7,891 bases of DNA from Clostridia bacterium (GCA_017452565.1 JAFTMF010000014.1:1-7891), one strand, 5' to 3'. Shown: positions 1 to 6,451, counted from the stretch's first letter. Program-made: numbers and translations. The notes: a model not told the origin generated them from the letters alone.

Positions 1-309
1 AAGAAAGAGAAAAAACGGCCCTCCGCATCGGGTTCTGCAGGCAAGACCTCCGGTATGATCAAGGATTTCTCCACCGAGCTGGATATCCGCGGTATGAACG
101 GCGACGATGGCTGCTTCACCGTAGACCGCTATCTGGATACCGCCAAGATGGCAGGCGTTCACACCGTCCGCATCATCCACGGTAAGGGCACCGGCGCACT
201 GCGAAAAGCACTGTGGGCTGTCTTCCAAACCGATCCCCGCATCGCTTCTTATCGCTACGGAAACTACGGCGAGGGCGATCTGGGCGTGACCGTTATTGAA
301 CTGAAATGA
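1..309 (+). CDS. mutS2: MutS2 family protein, C-terminal Smr domain (5' truncated by window edge)
   Basis: The reading frame is open from base 1, so this is the 3' end of a longer gene. The visible 102 residues begin with a Lys/Ser-rich linker. An Smr (small MutS-related) domain follows, with the LDIRG motif just after the linker and the HGKGTGALRKAL signature in the middle, and the domain ends in GVTVIELK. This arrangement (LDxxG, HGxGTG, C-terminal VTVxELK) is typical of the extreme C terminus of Firmicutes MutS2. MutS2 is a MutS-like ATPase with an Smr nuclease domain. Members of the family are linked to suppression of homologous recombination and, in Bacillus, to rescue of collided ribosomes. 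The ATPase part lies outside the window. The stop codon overlaps the start of the next gene (ATGA, 306-309), so the two are probably co-transcribed and translationally coupled. A stand-alone Smr protein cannot be strictly excluded, but the sequence resembles MutS2 closely. Confidence 0.92.
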   Translation, partial: KKEKKRPSASGSAGKTSGMIKDFSTELDIRGMNGDDGCFTVDRYLDTAKMAGVHTVRIIHGKGTGALRKALWAVFQTDPRIASYRYGNYGEGDLGVTVIELK

Positions 310-1565
310 TTTCTTTACCCAAATTTTCCGACAACAAGGCAGCACCTCTTTGGAGTGCTGCCTTCTTCATCTGGAGCTATCGCTTTTATGAGGATCGCAT
401 TGAGATTGATCGCAATTTCATCCTCTCCCGCTCCACTGTGATTTCTATGGATAAGATCGAAATGCTGATGTCCGAGACCGATCCCATTCTCTCCGCCTTC
501 GGACGTTGCAATCTTACCCTTACCTTTGCGGGTAACGTGTTTACGCTCTTCGGGCTTCCTATTGCCATTGCCGACAAGCTGATGGAGCGGCTGTCCGACA
601 GCGAGGCGGCAAAGGGATGCGCCGTGCGGATTCCCACCCGTGATCTGCTGAAGAAATCGGCGCTGAGCACCAAGCTCATTTGGTATCTGTTCCTGCTCGC
701 CCTCATTTGGGGCACCGTGTTCTTGATGGGCAGCGACTTTATCGACTCCGAGAAAGCCAACGCGCTGGCAGATTTCGTCTTTCGCCATATGATCGTAGCA
801 GGCACGCTGGTGCTGTCGCTGGGCTTGCCCACGGTGCTGATCTGGATTTGGGCGTTCACCGGCGGCTTTCTCGTGGAATTCATCAAATACTACCGCTATA
901 CCGCCGCAAGACGGGGAGATTTGCTCTATTTCGAGTACGGTCTGCTGATCCATCGGCGGATCTATCTGGACGCACGGCGTATTGCCATTGTGGAATACCG
1001 TCAACCGCCTTTGATGCGCATCTTCGGCTACGGCCAGCTGCGAGTGCGGGCAGTAGGACACAATCCTCTGTTTCTCAAGGCAAAGGTTCTGCTTCCCTTC
1101 ATCAAGGCATCCCGGCTGGAGTCCTCGCTGGAACTGCTCTTCCCTGCGGTAGTACAAGATCCGCTCCCCGTCTGCAGACGGTCGCTGGGGTACAACTTCT
1201 TTTCGTGGAAGTTTTCGCTCCCCCTCGCTTGCCTTGCAGGTACGTGGATCTTCGGCTGGCCTTGGCTGATCGCCGCCGCTCTTTCGCTGCTGGCGGTAAC
1301 TGCCTCGGTAGTGCTGGAGTATCAAAACGCCTACTTCTGTCTGCAAAACAGAAACACTCCTCCGCTGGTAATCCTTTCAAAAGGCGGCTTTTACCGCACC
1401 TCCGCTTGGATTGATCTGGAGCGCATCGAGATGTTGGCCATCAGCGGATCCCGCCGAAAATTGCGTAAGGGATACGCCAATATCCGTGTCCGTGTATTCG
1501 GCAAGGGCGGCCCCTATGCGCTGATCCGCAACGTTTCTATAGAGGACATACAGCCCTTGCAGTGA
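306..1565 (+). CDS. Multi-pass membrane protein with three bacterial PH (bPH2, YdbS/YdbT-like) domains
   Basis: This 419-residue protein alternates beta-rich soluble segments and membrane helices in the YdbT pattern. A first PH-like segment lies at about residues 25-98, followed by two transmembrane helices (about 122-141 and 162-190). A second PH segment (about 197-283) carries the best family signature, PPLMRIFGYGQLRVRAVG at 234-251. A hydrophobic helical hairpin (about 302-337) and a third PH segment (about 341-415) complete it. In bPH2 proteins these domains are thought to be cytoplasmic and to bind lipids or partner proteins. In Bacillus, ydbS/ydbT have been linked to resistance to bacteriocins and antimicrobial peptides, but the biochemical role is not established. 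The ATG overlaps the mutS2 stop and has no good Shine-Dalgarno sequence of its own, which suggests translational coupling. I see no functional tie to MutS2. The first domain lacks the usual preceding helix pair, and the protein is shorter than typical YdbT (about 490 residues). Confidence 0.8.
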   Translation: MISLPKFSDNKAAPLWSAAFFIWSYRFYEDRIEIDRNFILSRSTVISMDKIEMLMSETDPILSAFGRCNLTLTFAGNVFTLFGLPIAIADKLMERLSDSEAAKGCAVRIPTRDLLKKSALSTKLIWYLFLLALIWGTVFLMGSDFIDSEKANALADFVFRHMIVAGTLVLSLGLPTVLIWIWAFTGGFLVEFIKYYRYTAARRGDLLYFEYGLLIHRRIYLDARRIAIVEYRQPPLMRIFGYGQLRVRAVGHNPLFLKAKVLLPFIKASRLESSLELLFPAVVQDPLPVCRRSLGYNFFSWKFSLPLACLAGTWIFGWPWLIAAALSLLAVTASVVLEYQNAYFCLQNRNTPPLVILSKGGFYRTSAWIDLERIEMLAISGSRRKLRKGYANIRVRVFGKGGPYALIRNVSIEDIQPLQ

Positions 1566-1603
1566 TCTTTCCACCGCAATAGCAGTCTTTTTTCGGGAAT
1601 ATC

Positions 1604-1632
1604 TTGACAAAAAACAATAAAAGTGCTATGAT
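1604..1632 (+). promoter_or_regulatory. Sigma-A-type promoter with extended -10
   Basis: A perfect -35 TTGACA (1604-1609), a 17-bp spacer and TATGAT (1627-1632) precede the CvpA-like gene. The spacer ends in TGC, giving the TGn extended -10 element. Transcription should start near 1639, leaving a leader of about 36 nt. This near-consensus promoter suggests constitutive housekeeping (sigma-A) expression that is independent of the upstream mutS2 unit. Confidence 0.88.
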
Positions 1633-1663
1633 TGAGATGTATTTCCATAAAATCATATTGATT

Positions 1664-1668
1664 GGAGG
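1664..1668 (+). promoter_or_regulatory. Ribosome binding site of the CvpA-like gene
   Basis: GGAGG lies 6 nt before the ATG at 1675. It supports this start over the out-of-frame ATG at 1662, which sits upstream of the Shine-Dalgarno sequence. Confidence 0.85.
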
Positions 1669-1674
1669 CTTATA

Positions 1675-3744
1675 ATGTCCGTTTCATTGATTTGCTGGGT
1701 CGCATCCCTTGTGATCCTGATCCCTATTGCGCTGGGCGGTCTGTTTGGCGGAATGCGCAAGGGAGCATTTCGTTCCGGAGTGAAGATGGGAGCTGTGATA
1801 CTGTCGGTAATTATCTCCCTGATTATCACTATCTGCCTAAGAGGCGTACTGGCAGATATTTTGTCCAACATCCTGCAAAACAACGTGCTCCCCGAGACTA
1901 TGCAAGGGCAGGATGCCATCGTCGATCTGGTATCGCAGATTGCAGCTGCCGTTGCACTGCTGATTGCTTTTGGGCTGATCTTCATCATCATACGGCTGCT
2001 GATGCTCATTCCGCAGAAGTTGATTGAAAAAGTTCTGCCTCAAAAGCCGCTGTTTGCCAGTCATACCGTTTTGGGTCGGCTGCTGTGGAGCGGCAGCGGT
2101 GCACTTTGCGGTGTGCTTGCCTCTCTGCTCTTCTTCAGCGTACTGGCAATGCCCATCACCGGAATCGTGACCCGCGGTGGCGATGCTGTCGGACGCATTA
2201 CCGGCGTTTTGGCAGAAGAAAACGTAGGAGAAGCAACCGAATATGCCGACGAGATCAGTGAATATACAGAGACTGTTACCAACGCCCCCCTCTTCTCTGT
2301 TCCCGATTTCTTCACCGGTAAGACCGTATTCGAACCTTTGACCACCATTTCCACCGAGTTTGGCTCCATCAACTTGACTAAGGAAATGAACACCATCACT
2401 GATTCGCTGTGCCAAGCCCTTCCGGCCGCACTCCACGTCAGCGAGAGCGGAACGCTGGAAAAAGAGGATGCTCTGCAGCTTTCCAAGGCCGTCGAAACCA
2501 TTTCCCGCAGTGACTTTATGCTGGCGGTAGGTACTTGGGGGGCAGGATATGCCGGTGAGCAGATGGAGAAAAACTCCAAGCCCGAACCCTCGGTAAGTAA
2601 GCAGGCGCTGAATGAAGAACTGGCAAGTATTTTGACCGATATGACTCCCGACGCCCTTGCCGCTGACCTGCAGACGCTGGGCGATCTCGCTCAGGTGCTG
2701 GCAGAGAGCCCGATTCTGAAAATGCTGGCCGAGGACAACCAAAATCCCAATCCTGCCGATCTCACCGATCGCAAGACGATGCGGGAAGCCTTCGGAATCC
2801 TATACGATAACGATCACACCAAGTCGCTGCTGATTCCCTTGATCAATTTGGGTACCGAGTTCATTTTCAAGAGCATCGGTGCCGATCCCGTTTATTCCGA
2901 TGCCGATATTGCTTCCCTTTCCGAGGAGCAGATTCTGGAGGAAGCCGACCGTCTTTGCAGCGTTGCCGACAACATCTCCACCTTCACCAAATCTATGGAA
3001 GGCGACGATAAGAAGCTGGCCGATTACGAGATGGTTTCCGCCGGTAAGGCGCTGGACTCTCTCAAGGATAGCGTGCTCTTCGGTAATCAGTACAAGGACG
3101 TTGTAATGGCAGTTACCTCCGCAGGCGGCTCCAATCAGAACAGCGCACTTATCGAATCCTTGGGCGATGCCATCGTAGAGAGCGAATCTGCAGAAAAACT
3201 GATGAATTCCGCACAGAACGTGGTCATTATGAGCGATGCACTGGAGGATACCACCGCCAAGGGTCGTGAGAACGAGAAGCTGGTCTCCTCGCTGGACGTT
3301 CTGCTCAACGATACCTCTCCCAAGGATGCCGATGCGCTGTCCGGCATTGCAAGCGAACACTTCTTAGATAATCGGGAGAATCTGGACGATGACACCAAGC
3401 AGCAGATTCTGGACGATAGTATGAAGGCTCTCACCGCCGTTTGTGCAGAAGGTGCTGAGGACGTGGAGGCAGAGGCAGACGCCGTGCAGGCATTCCGTGA
3501 CATCACCGATTCCAAGTCCGACAACGTCTTTGAAGAGGTTAGCGAGGAAAAGACGGTTGACACCTTCCTGTCCTCCAAGCTGGCAATGGAAATGCTGAAG
3601 AATCTCAATCAGGACAACAGAGATTACGGCGTACGTGAAAAGCTCACCGACGAAAACAAGGCGAACATCTCCGCAGCGCTGGAAAACAGCTCCGCGGATG
3701 AGGCTAAGAAGCTGATCGTAGGTCAGTTCTTCGGTGTGAACTGA
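1675..3744 (+). CDS. CvpA-like membrane protein with a long soluble C-terminal region
   Basis: The 689-residue product starts with four predicted transmembrane helices: about residues 5-25, 37-56, 85-112 and 137-163. Between and around them are glycine-rich turns (GGLFGGMRKG at 21-30) resembling the CvpA/colicin V production family of small four-helix membrane proteins. Residues from about 170 to 689 form a long, acidic, helix-rich region without further clear membrane segments and with no motif I recognise. Typical CvpA proteins are about 160-200 residues, so the C-terminal extension of about 500 residues is the main feature. Its side of the membrane cannot be decided by eye. The gene has its own strong promoter and ribosome binding site and is followed within 20 bp by a strong terminator, so it is probably monocistronic. 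CvpA proteins are linked to envelope functions; the role here is unknown. The frame is intact. The CvpA assignment is moderately sure for the N-terminal part only. Confidence 0.72.
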   Translation: MSVSLICWVASLVILIPIALGGLFGGMRKGAFRSGVKMGAVILSVIISLIITICLRGVLADILSNILQNNVLPETMQGQDAIVDLVSQIAAAVALLIAFGLIFIIIRLLMLIPQKLIEKVLPQKPLFASHTVLGRLLWSGSGALCGVLASLLFFSVLAMPITGIVTRGGDAVGRITGVLAEENVGEATEYADEISEYTETVTNAPLFSVPDFFTGKTVFEPLTTISTEFGSINLTKEMNTITDSLCQALPAALHVSESGTLEKEDALQLSKAVETISRSDFMLAVGTWGAGYAGEQMEKNSKPEPSVSKQALNEELASILTDMTPDALAADLQTLGDLAQVLAESPILKMLAEDNQNPNPADLTDRKTMREAFGILYDNDHTKSLLIPLINLGTEFIFKSIGADPVYSDADIASLSEEQILEEADRLCSVADNISTFTKSMEGDDKKLADYEMVSAGKALDSLKDSVLFGNQYKDVVMAVTSAGGSNQNSALIESLGDAIVESESAEKLMNSAQNVVIMSDALEDTTAKGRENEKLVSSLDVLLNDTSPKDADALSGIASEHFLDNRENLDDDTKQQILDDSMKALTAVCAEGAEDVEAEADAVQAFRDITDSKSDNVFEEVSEEKTVDTFLSSKLAMEMLKNLNQDNRDYGVREKLTDENKANISAALENSSADEAKKLIVGQFFGVN

Positions 3745-3759
3745 TACAAAACGAAACAA

Positions 3760-3795
3760 AAAACCGAATGTTGACTCAAGTCAACATTCGGTTTT
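3760..3795. terminator. Bidirectional intrinsic terminator between convergent units
   Basis: A perfect 16-bp stem (3760-3775 pairing with 3780-3795) with a TCAA loop separates the CvpA-like gene from the convergent - strand operon. On the + strand the 3' arm ends in TTTT and runs into CTTTATTT. On the - strand the hairpin is followed by a long T-rich tail, the complement of the A-rich stretch at 3747-3765. The - strand gene stops at 3798, immediately before the hairpin, so both units can use it. Confidence 0.93.
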
Positions 3796-3797
3796 CT

Positions 3798-4331
3798 TTA
3801 TTTCAGCAGGCGGTCGATGCGCAGGGTGCGGCGCAGTCGAACTAAGTACAGGGTCACCAGTCGGGACAGCGCAATATCAAAAATCACGCCGGTAAAGGTG
3901 GCCAGCAGGAAGGTTGCCACCACCAGCCAAACCGATTCCACGGGATAGCCGAAGATATAATGCCCCGCTACGATCAGCAATCCCAACGCCAGATTGACGA
4001 AGACAATCTTCACCGTCCAAGCAAGCACTTTGGGAAATCGCTCGGTCACTGCCTTCACTAAGGGGTAGCAACCGATGAAGCAAGCATATTCCAGCGCAAT
4101 ATATTTGGTAGGGAGCAATAAAAAGGCCAAAATAGAGGTTGCCAGCCAAATCAGAGCGGCTTTGCCCTGCCCCATCTCGATCACTGCCAGCAAAATCAGG
4201 ATTGCAGCCACCGCCGCTACGGTGAGCTCCATTACCTCGATGAAGCAGCCCAGATAGAGGATCGCCACTCCCAGCGCCGTGAACATCGCGGACAGCGCAA
4301 GGATGCGGGTGTTACGGGTAGATTTTCTCAC
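3798..4331 (-). CDS. Conserved-type multi-pass membrane protein, function unknown
   Basis: The 177-residue protein is mostly hydrophobic, with five or six likely membrane helices: about residues 9-30, 35-52, 57-75, 77-92, 106-126 and 134-157. It has a basic N terminus (MRKSTRNTR) and a basic, Arg/Leu-rich C-terminal tail (RLRRTLRIDRLLK), which suggests a cytoplasmic C terminus. The size and the LALSAMFTALGVAILYLG opening are reminiscent of S components of ECF transporters or DUF2232-like proteins, but I see no decisive substrate motif, so no function is assigned. The start is GTG at 4331, chosen because a perfect AAGGAGG lies 5 nt upstream. That Shine-Dalgarno sequence overlaps the stop codon of the J-domain gene, so translation is probably coupled. 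It is the last gene of a four-gene operon and ends right at the bidirectional terminator. Confidence 0.82.
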   Translation of the reverse strand: MRKSTRNTRILALSAMFTALGVAILYLGCFIEVMELTVAAVAAILILLAVIEMGQGKAALIWLATSILAFLLLPTKYIALEYACFIGCYPLVKAVTERFPKVLAWTVKIVFVNLALGLLIVAGHYIFGYPVESVWLVVATFLLATFTGVIFDIALSRLVTLYLVRLRRTLRIDRLLK

Positions 4332-4336
4332 GAGGG

Positions 4337-4343
4337 CCTCCTT
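4337..4343 (-). promoter_or_regulatory. Ribosome binding site overlapping the stop of the J-domain gene
   Basis: On the - strand this reads AAGGAGG and shares bases with the TAA stop (4342-4344) of the upstream gene. The spacing to the GTG at 4331 is 5 nt. This fixes the unusual GTG start and points to coupled translation. Confidence 0.85.
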
Positions 4344-4944
4344 AGCAGCAACGGATCAGGTCGCCGCCCATGCAATCGCAACAGCAATCGGCACACCACA
4401 AGGTAGCGCACAATCCGCACAGACCGTCCGACTGAGTGGTACGGTAGGGCTGACTATGGGAAGCACTGCGGGAGCGAAGCTCATCCAGCGCCCGGCGGTA
4501 CTCGAAATTTTGGGGATCCAGATAGCAGGCCGTTTCAAAATAGCGCATAGCTTCGTAGTAGGCGCCTCTTCTGGCCAGTACACAGCCTTTGAGGAAATTC
4601 CATTCAGCGTTGCGGGCAGAGTTTGGCAGACTGTCCAGGCTGATGTCCGCCTCGGAGTAGCGACCGCCATTTACCAGACCTCGGATGCGCAGAAGCTCTG
4701 AAGAATAATCAGCCTCCGGATTGCCGGAATAGCTTCGGCCGGCATTGCCTGTGCCTGCACGCATCTTCTGAATCTGATCGTAGGCTTCGTTGATTTCCTT
4801 CATCTTCTCCTGCACCAGATCGGCAAGAGGGTTATTGGCATAGTTGTCGGGGTGGTACTTCCGCGCCAGCTCTCGGTAGGCTTTTTTGATTTCCTCATCC
4901 GTAGCATCGCGGGAAACGCCCAGCACTTTATAGGGATCGTTCAT
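4342..4944 (-). CDS. J-domain (DnaJ-like) protein with TPR segment and cysteine-rich C terminus
   Basis: The 200-residue protein opens with a complete J domain (residues 3-61): YKVLGV, helix II with EEIKKAYRELARKYHPDN, the essential HPD at 31-33, and a helix III with INEAYDQI. J domains recruit DnaK and stimulate its ATPase. The DnaJ Gly/Phe-rich region, the CxxCxGxG zinc repeats and the client-binding domains are absent, so this is a specialised co-chaperone (class C type), not DnaJ itself. Residues about 85-155 form a TPR-like helical pair related to the upstream gene product. The C terminus (176-200) has nine cysteines in 25 residues, including a CCC at 187-189 and a final CC. The start ATG has a modest AAAGGA about 10 nt upstream. 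It is the third gene of the operon; its client may be one of the neighbouring products, which is inference. Confidence 0.92.
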   Translation of the reverse strand: MNDPYKVLGVSRDATDEEIKKAYRELARKYHPDNYANNPLADLVQEKMKEINEAYDQIQKMRAGTGNAGRSYSGNPEADYSSELLRIRGLVNGGRYSEADISLDSLPNSARNAEWNFLKGCVLARRGAYYEAMRYFETACYLDPQNFEYRRALDELRSRSASHSQPYRTTQSDGLCGLCATLWCADCCCDCMGGDLIRCC

Positions 4945-4964
4945 AGGGTAATAGTCCTTTCAAT

Positions 4965-4980
4965 CTTCCCCTTCGGGAAG
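4965..4980 (-). other. Small intergenic hairpin in the operon
   Basis: In the 57-bp gap between the TPR gene and the J-domain gene, CTTCCC and GGGAAG pair as a 6-bp GC-rich stem around a 4-nt loop. No T run follows on the - strand, so it is unlikely to be a terminator. It could protect or separate message segments, which is a guess. Confidence 0.4.
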
Positions 4981-5001
4981 GATGGTCAATGTATCGTAAA
5001 A

Positions 5002-5472
5002 TCAACTGCAATCGCAGTCACAGTCACAGCCGTCGCAGCCGGCTTCGCCGAGGGCCTCGCAGCATCCTTCGCCGCAAACTTCACAGCATCCCTCGCTGCA
5101 ACCTTCACAGCATCCGGAACAGTCCTTGCTTTTGAAGCTGTCGCAAACCGAAGCAAAACCTGCCGCCATGCCCAAGGTGATTTTTTCCGTGCCCTTGGCT
5201 TCCACGGGCACTCCCTGCTTTTTCAGCTTTTTGCGGTAGTCCTTCAGCTGCTCTTTATAAACTTTATTCTTTGGTTCCAATTCGATGGCAACACGCAAGG
5301 AATGAAGCGCATCGTAGTAGCGCTCCAATTTGTCCTCGATCTCCGCACGAAAAGCGTACCACGCCGCATTCCGCTCAGAATCGGGGATTTTTTCCAACGC
5401 TTCCAGCGCTTCCTCGTATTGCCCGACGGCATACCGATCACGGGCTTCCAGTAGTTCGTAGGTATATTCCAT
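5002..5472 (-). CDS. TPR protein with cysteine-rich octapeptide-repeat tail
   Basis: This 156-residue protein has three parts. Residues about 4-85 are helical and TPR-like (A-VGQYEEALEAL, then RYYDALHSLRVAIELEP). Residues about 86-115 form a linker with the hydrophobic ITLGMAAGFASV. The tail, 118-155, has 14 cysteines in 38 residues, interspersed with Gly, Glu and Asp. The tail contains three tandem octapeptides (121-144) of the form CCExxxE followed by G or A, then alternating Cys-Asp to the end. There is no signal peptide, so it is probably cytoplasmic. The tail resembles metal-binding (metallothionein-like) segments in composition only; I do not recognise a named family. A strong AGGAGG 5 nt before the ATG fixes the start, and only 15 bp separate it from the DUF5685-like gene upstream. 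The TPR part is a likely paralogue of the TPR part of the downstream J-domain protein. Confidence 0.88.
   Translation of the reverse strand: MEYTYELLEARDRYAVGQYEEALEALEKIPDSERNAAWYAFRAEIEDKLERYYDALHSLRVAIELEPKNKVYKEQLKDYRKKLKKQGVPVEAKGTEKITLGMAAGFASVCDSFKSKDCSGCCEGCSEGCCEVCGEGCCEALGEAGCDGCDCDCDCS
5041..5112 (-). repeat. Three tandem 24-bp units encoding Cys-rich octapeptides
   Basis: Three imperfect in-frame 24-bp units encode CCEGCSEG, CCEVCGEG and CCEALGEA. Shared segments such as CTTCACAGCATCC and CTCGCAGCATCC (+ strand) recur at a 24-bp period. The third unit has lost its single cysteine (Leu in place of Cys). Confidence 0.8.
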
Positions 5473-5477
5473 AGAAA

Positions 5478-5483
5478 CCTCCT
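5478..5483 (-). promoter_or_regulatory. Ribosome binding site of the TPR/Cys-rich gene
   Basis: The - strand reads AGGAGG with 5 nt to the ATG at 5472. It lies inside the 15-bp gap after the DUF5685-like gene, supporting co-transcription. Confidence 0.85.
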
Positions 5484-5487
5484 GCAG

Positions 5488-6372
5488 TCATCGGTCAGCC
5501 GGCTCGGTAGCGTCGTTCCTCTTGCAACCGTCTTTGCAACGATGCAACGCCTTCTCGGCAGTGGCGGGCATTCCCAAGTAGAGGATATTGGTAAGAATGT
5601 TTTGCAAGCCCGGATCGGTGATGGGGAGTTTTTCAAGCTCCTTGGCCGCTTCATAGAGCTCGCAGTTCAGCGCAATCTCCATATTCTCGGCAAAATCCTC
5701 TCGGAGATAGTCACCGCCCGTGACGAAGGGATTGTAATTCTTCTTTTTCGCATCCTTTTCTGCATCGTCGGCAGCGTCCAGCAGATAAATCCACCGTCCG
5801 ATGCGCCGTCCGATCTGAAAGAGGGGGGTCCGATGGGCTTCCTCTGCTCCATCTGCAAAGACTGCGCCCAACAGATAACCGAAAGTCTCAGCACAGGCGT
5901 AGGGCGAGGGTGCGCCCGCCTTTTCGTCCCGGGAAATCAGCTCCAGCGCATCGGCAATCACACCGTCCAGCTTGCCGTCGGAGATATTTTTCTTGCGGAT
6001 TCGTCCCACCATCGGAAGGAGAAATCCTGCTCCCAGCTTGCGGATGCCTTTGTGATCGGCATAATCGTCTTTGACGTTGTAGTAAACCAACAGCGCCGCT
6101 GCCGAAGCGGTTCGCTCCATTGTGGGAGTGGGCTTGAGCGCCGGCCGCTTGCGCAGCGGATGGGCAATGCAACGGATCTTTTCGATGGGCGGGATCTCCC
6201 CTGCCAGCGCCATTTTCAGCAGTGCCAAAAAGACGAAATCATAGGAGAGAGTAAAAGGCAGAATAGGGCTTTTCTTCTTCAGCGCCCTACAAAGTCCGCA
6301 ATAAGCAGCTTTGTAGTATTCGTATTCCTTTACCTTCAGTTCCCCCGGAAGGGGTTTTACGTAGCCAAACAT
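5488..6372 (-). CDS. DUF5685-like protein, first gene of the operon
   Basis: I take the start at 6372 (MFGYVKPLPG), giving 294 residues. A GGGAG lies 5 nt upstream, whereas the in-frame ATG at 6411 has no ribosome binding site and lies almost on the predicted transcription start. The protein is helical and appears cytoplasmic. Recognisable features are the MFGYVKP opening, YCGLCRAL with C25-x2-C28, a C68-x2-H71 pair (IRCIAHPL), an Asp-rich NVKDDYAD (D102, D103, D106), and GRWIYLLDAADDAEKD followed by NYNPF (D199, D202, D203, D207). This matches what I recall of DUF5685, a family of unknown function common in Clostridia. The CxxC/CxxH pairs could bind a metal. The two Asp-rich motifs recall class I isoprenoid synthases, which is inference only. 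The C terminus adds another cysteine pair (C279, C283). It leads a four-gene operon with TPR and J-domain partners. Confidence 0.82.
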   Translation of the reverse strand: MFGYVKPLPGELKVKEYEYYKAAYCGLCRALKKKSPILPFTLSYDFVFLALLKMALAGEIPPIEKIRCIAHPLRKRPALKPTPTMERTASAAALLVYYNVKDDYADHKGIRKLGAGFLLPMVGRIRKKNISDGKLDGVIADALELISRDEKAGAPSPYACAETFGYLLGAVFADGAEEAHRTPLFQIGRRIGRWIYLLDAADDAEKDAKKKNYNPFVTGGDYLREDFAENMEIALNCELYEAAKELEKLPITDPGLQNILTNILYLGMPATAEKALHRCKDGCKRNDATEPADR

Positions 6373-6377
6373 AGCAT

Positions 6378-6382
6378 CTCCC
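6378..6382 (-). promoter_or_regulatory. Ribosome binding site deciding the start of the DUF5685-like gene
   Basis: GGGAG on the - strand sits 5 nt before the ATG at 6372. It selects the MFGYVKP start over the upstream in-frame ATG at 6411, which would add 13 residues. Confidence 0.75.
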
Positions 6383-6422
6383 AATGATCGGTTTTGCATC
6401 CAATGATCCATTTTGTTTTATC

Positions 6423-6451
6423 ATTATAATGGAAGAAAAGAACAAGACAGT
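6423..6451 (-). promoter_or_regulatory. Probable promoter of the DUF5685/TPR/J-domain operon
   Basis: A perfect -10 TATAAT lies at 6423-6428 on the - strand. At the 17-bp spacing the -35 position (6446-6451) reads ACTGTC, a poor match, so the promoter is weak or needs an activator. Transcription would begin near 6416 with a leader of about 44 nt to the chosen start. No other good promoter is visible in the operon. Confidence 0.5.

Noticed and set aside
315..1346. Long open frame on the - strand opposite the PH-domain gene (343 residues)
   Set aside because: It has a low-complexity, charged translation with no domain signature. It lies wholly inside a well-supported membrane protein gene, so it is a shadow frame.
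1557..1593. Possible terminator after the PH-domain gene: an imperfect 8-bp stem followed by TTTTTT
   Set aside because: The stem includes a mismatch, overlaps the stop codon and is separated from the T run by 8 nt, so it is too weak to call.
5041..5112. CRISPR-like short repeats
   Set aside because: The 24-bp units are directly adjacent with no spacers, lie in frame in a coding region and encode octapeptides.
6373..6411. Upstream in-frame start (6411) for the DUF5685-like gene, adding 13 residues
   Set aside because: There is no ribosome binding site, it sits about 5 nt from the predicted transcription start, and the MFGYVKP opening is where the family begins as I recall it.
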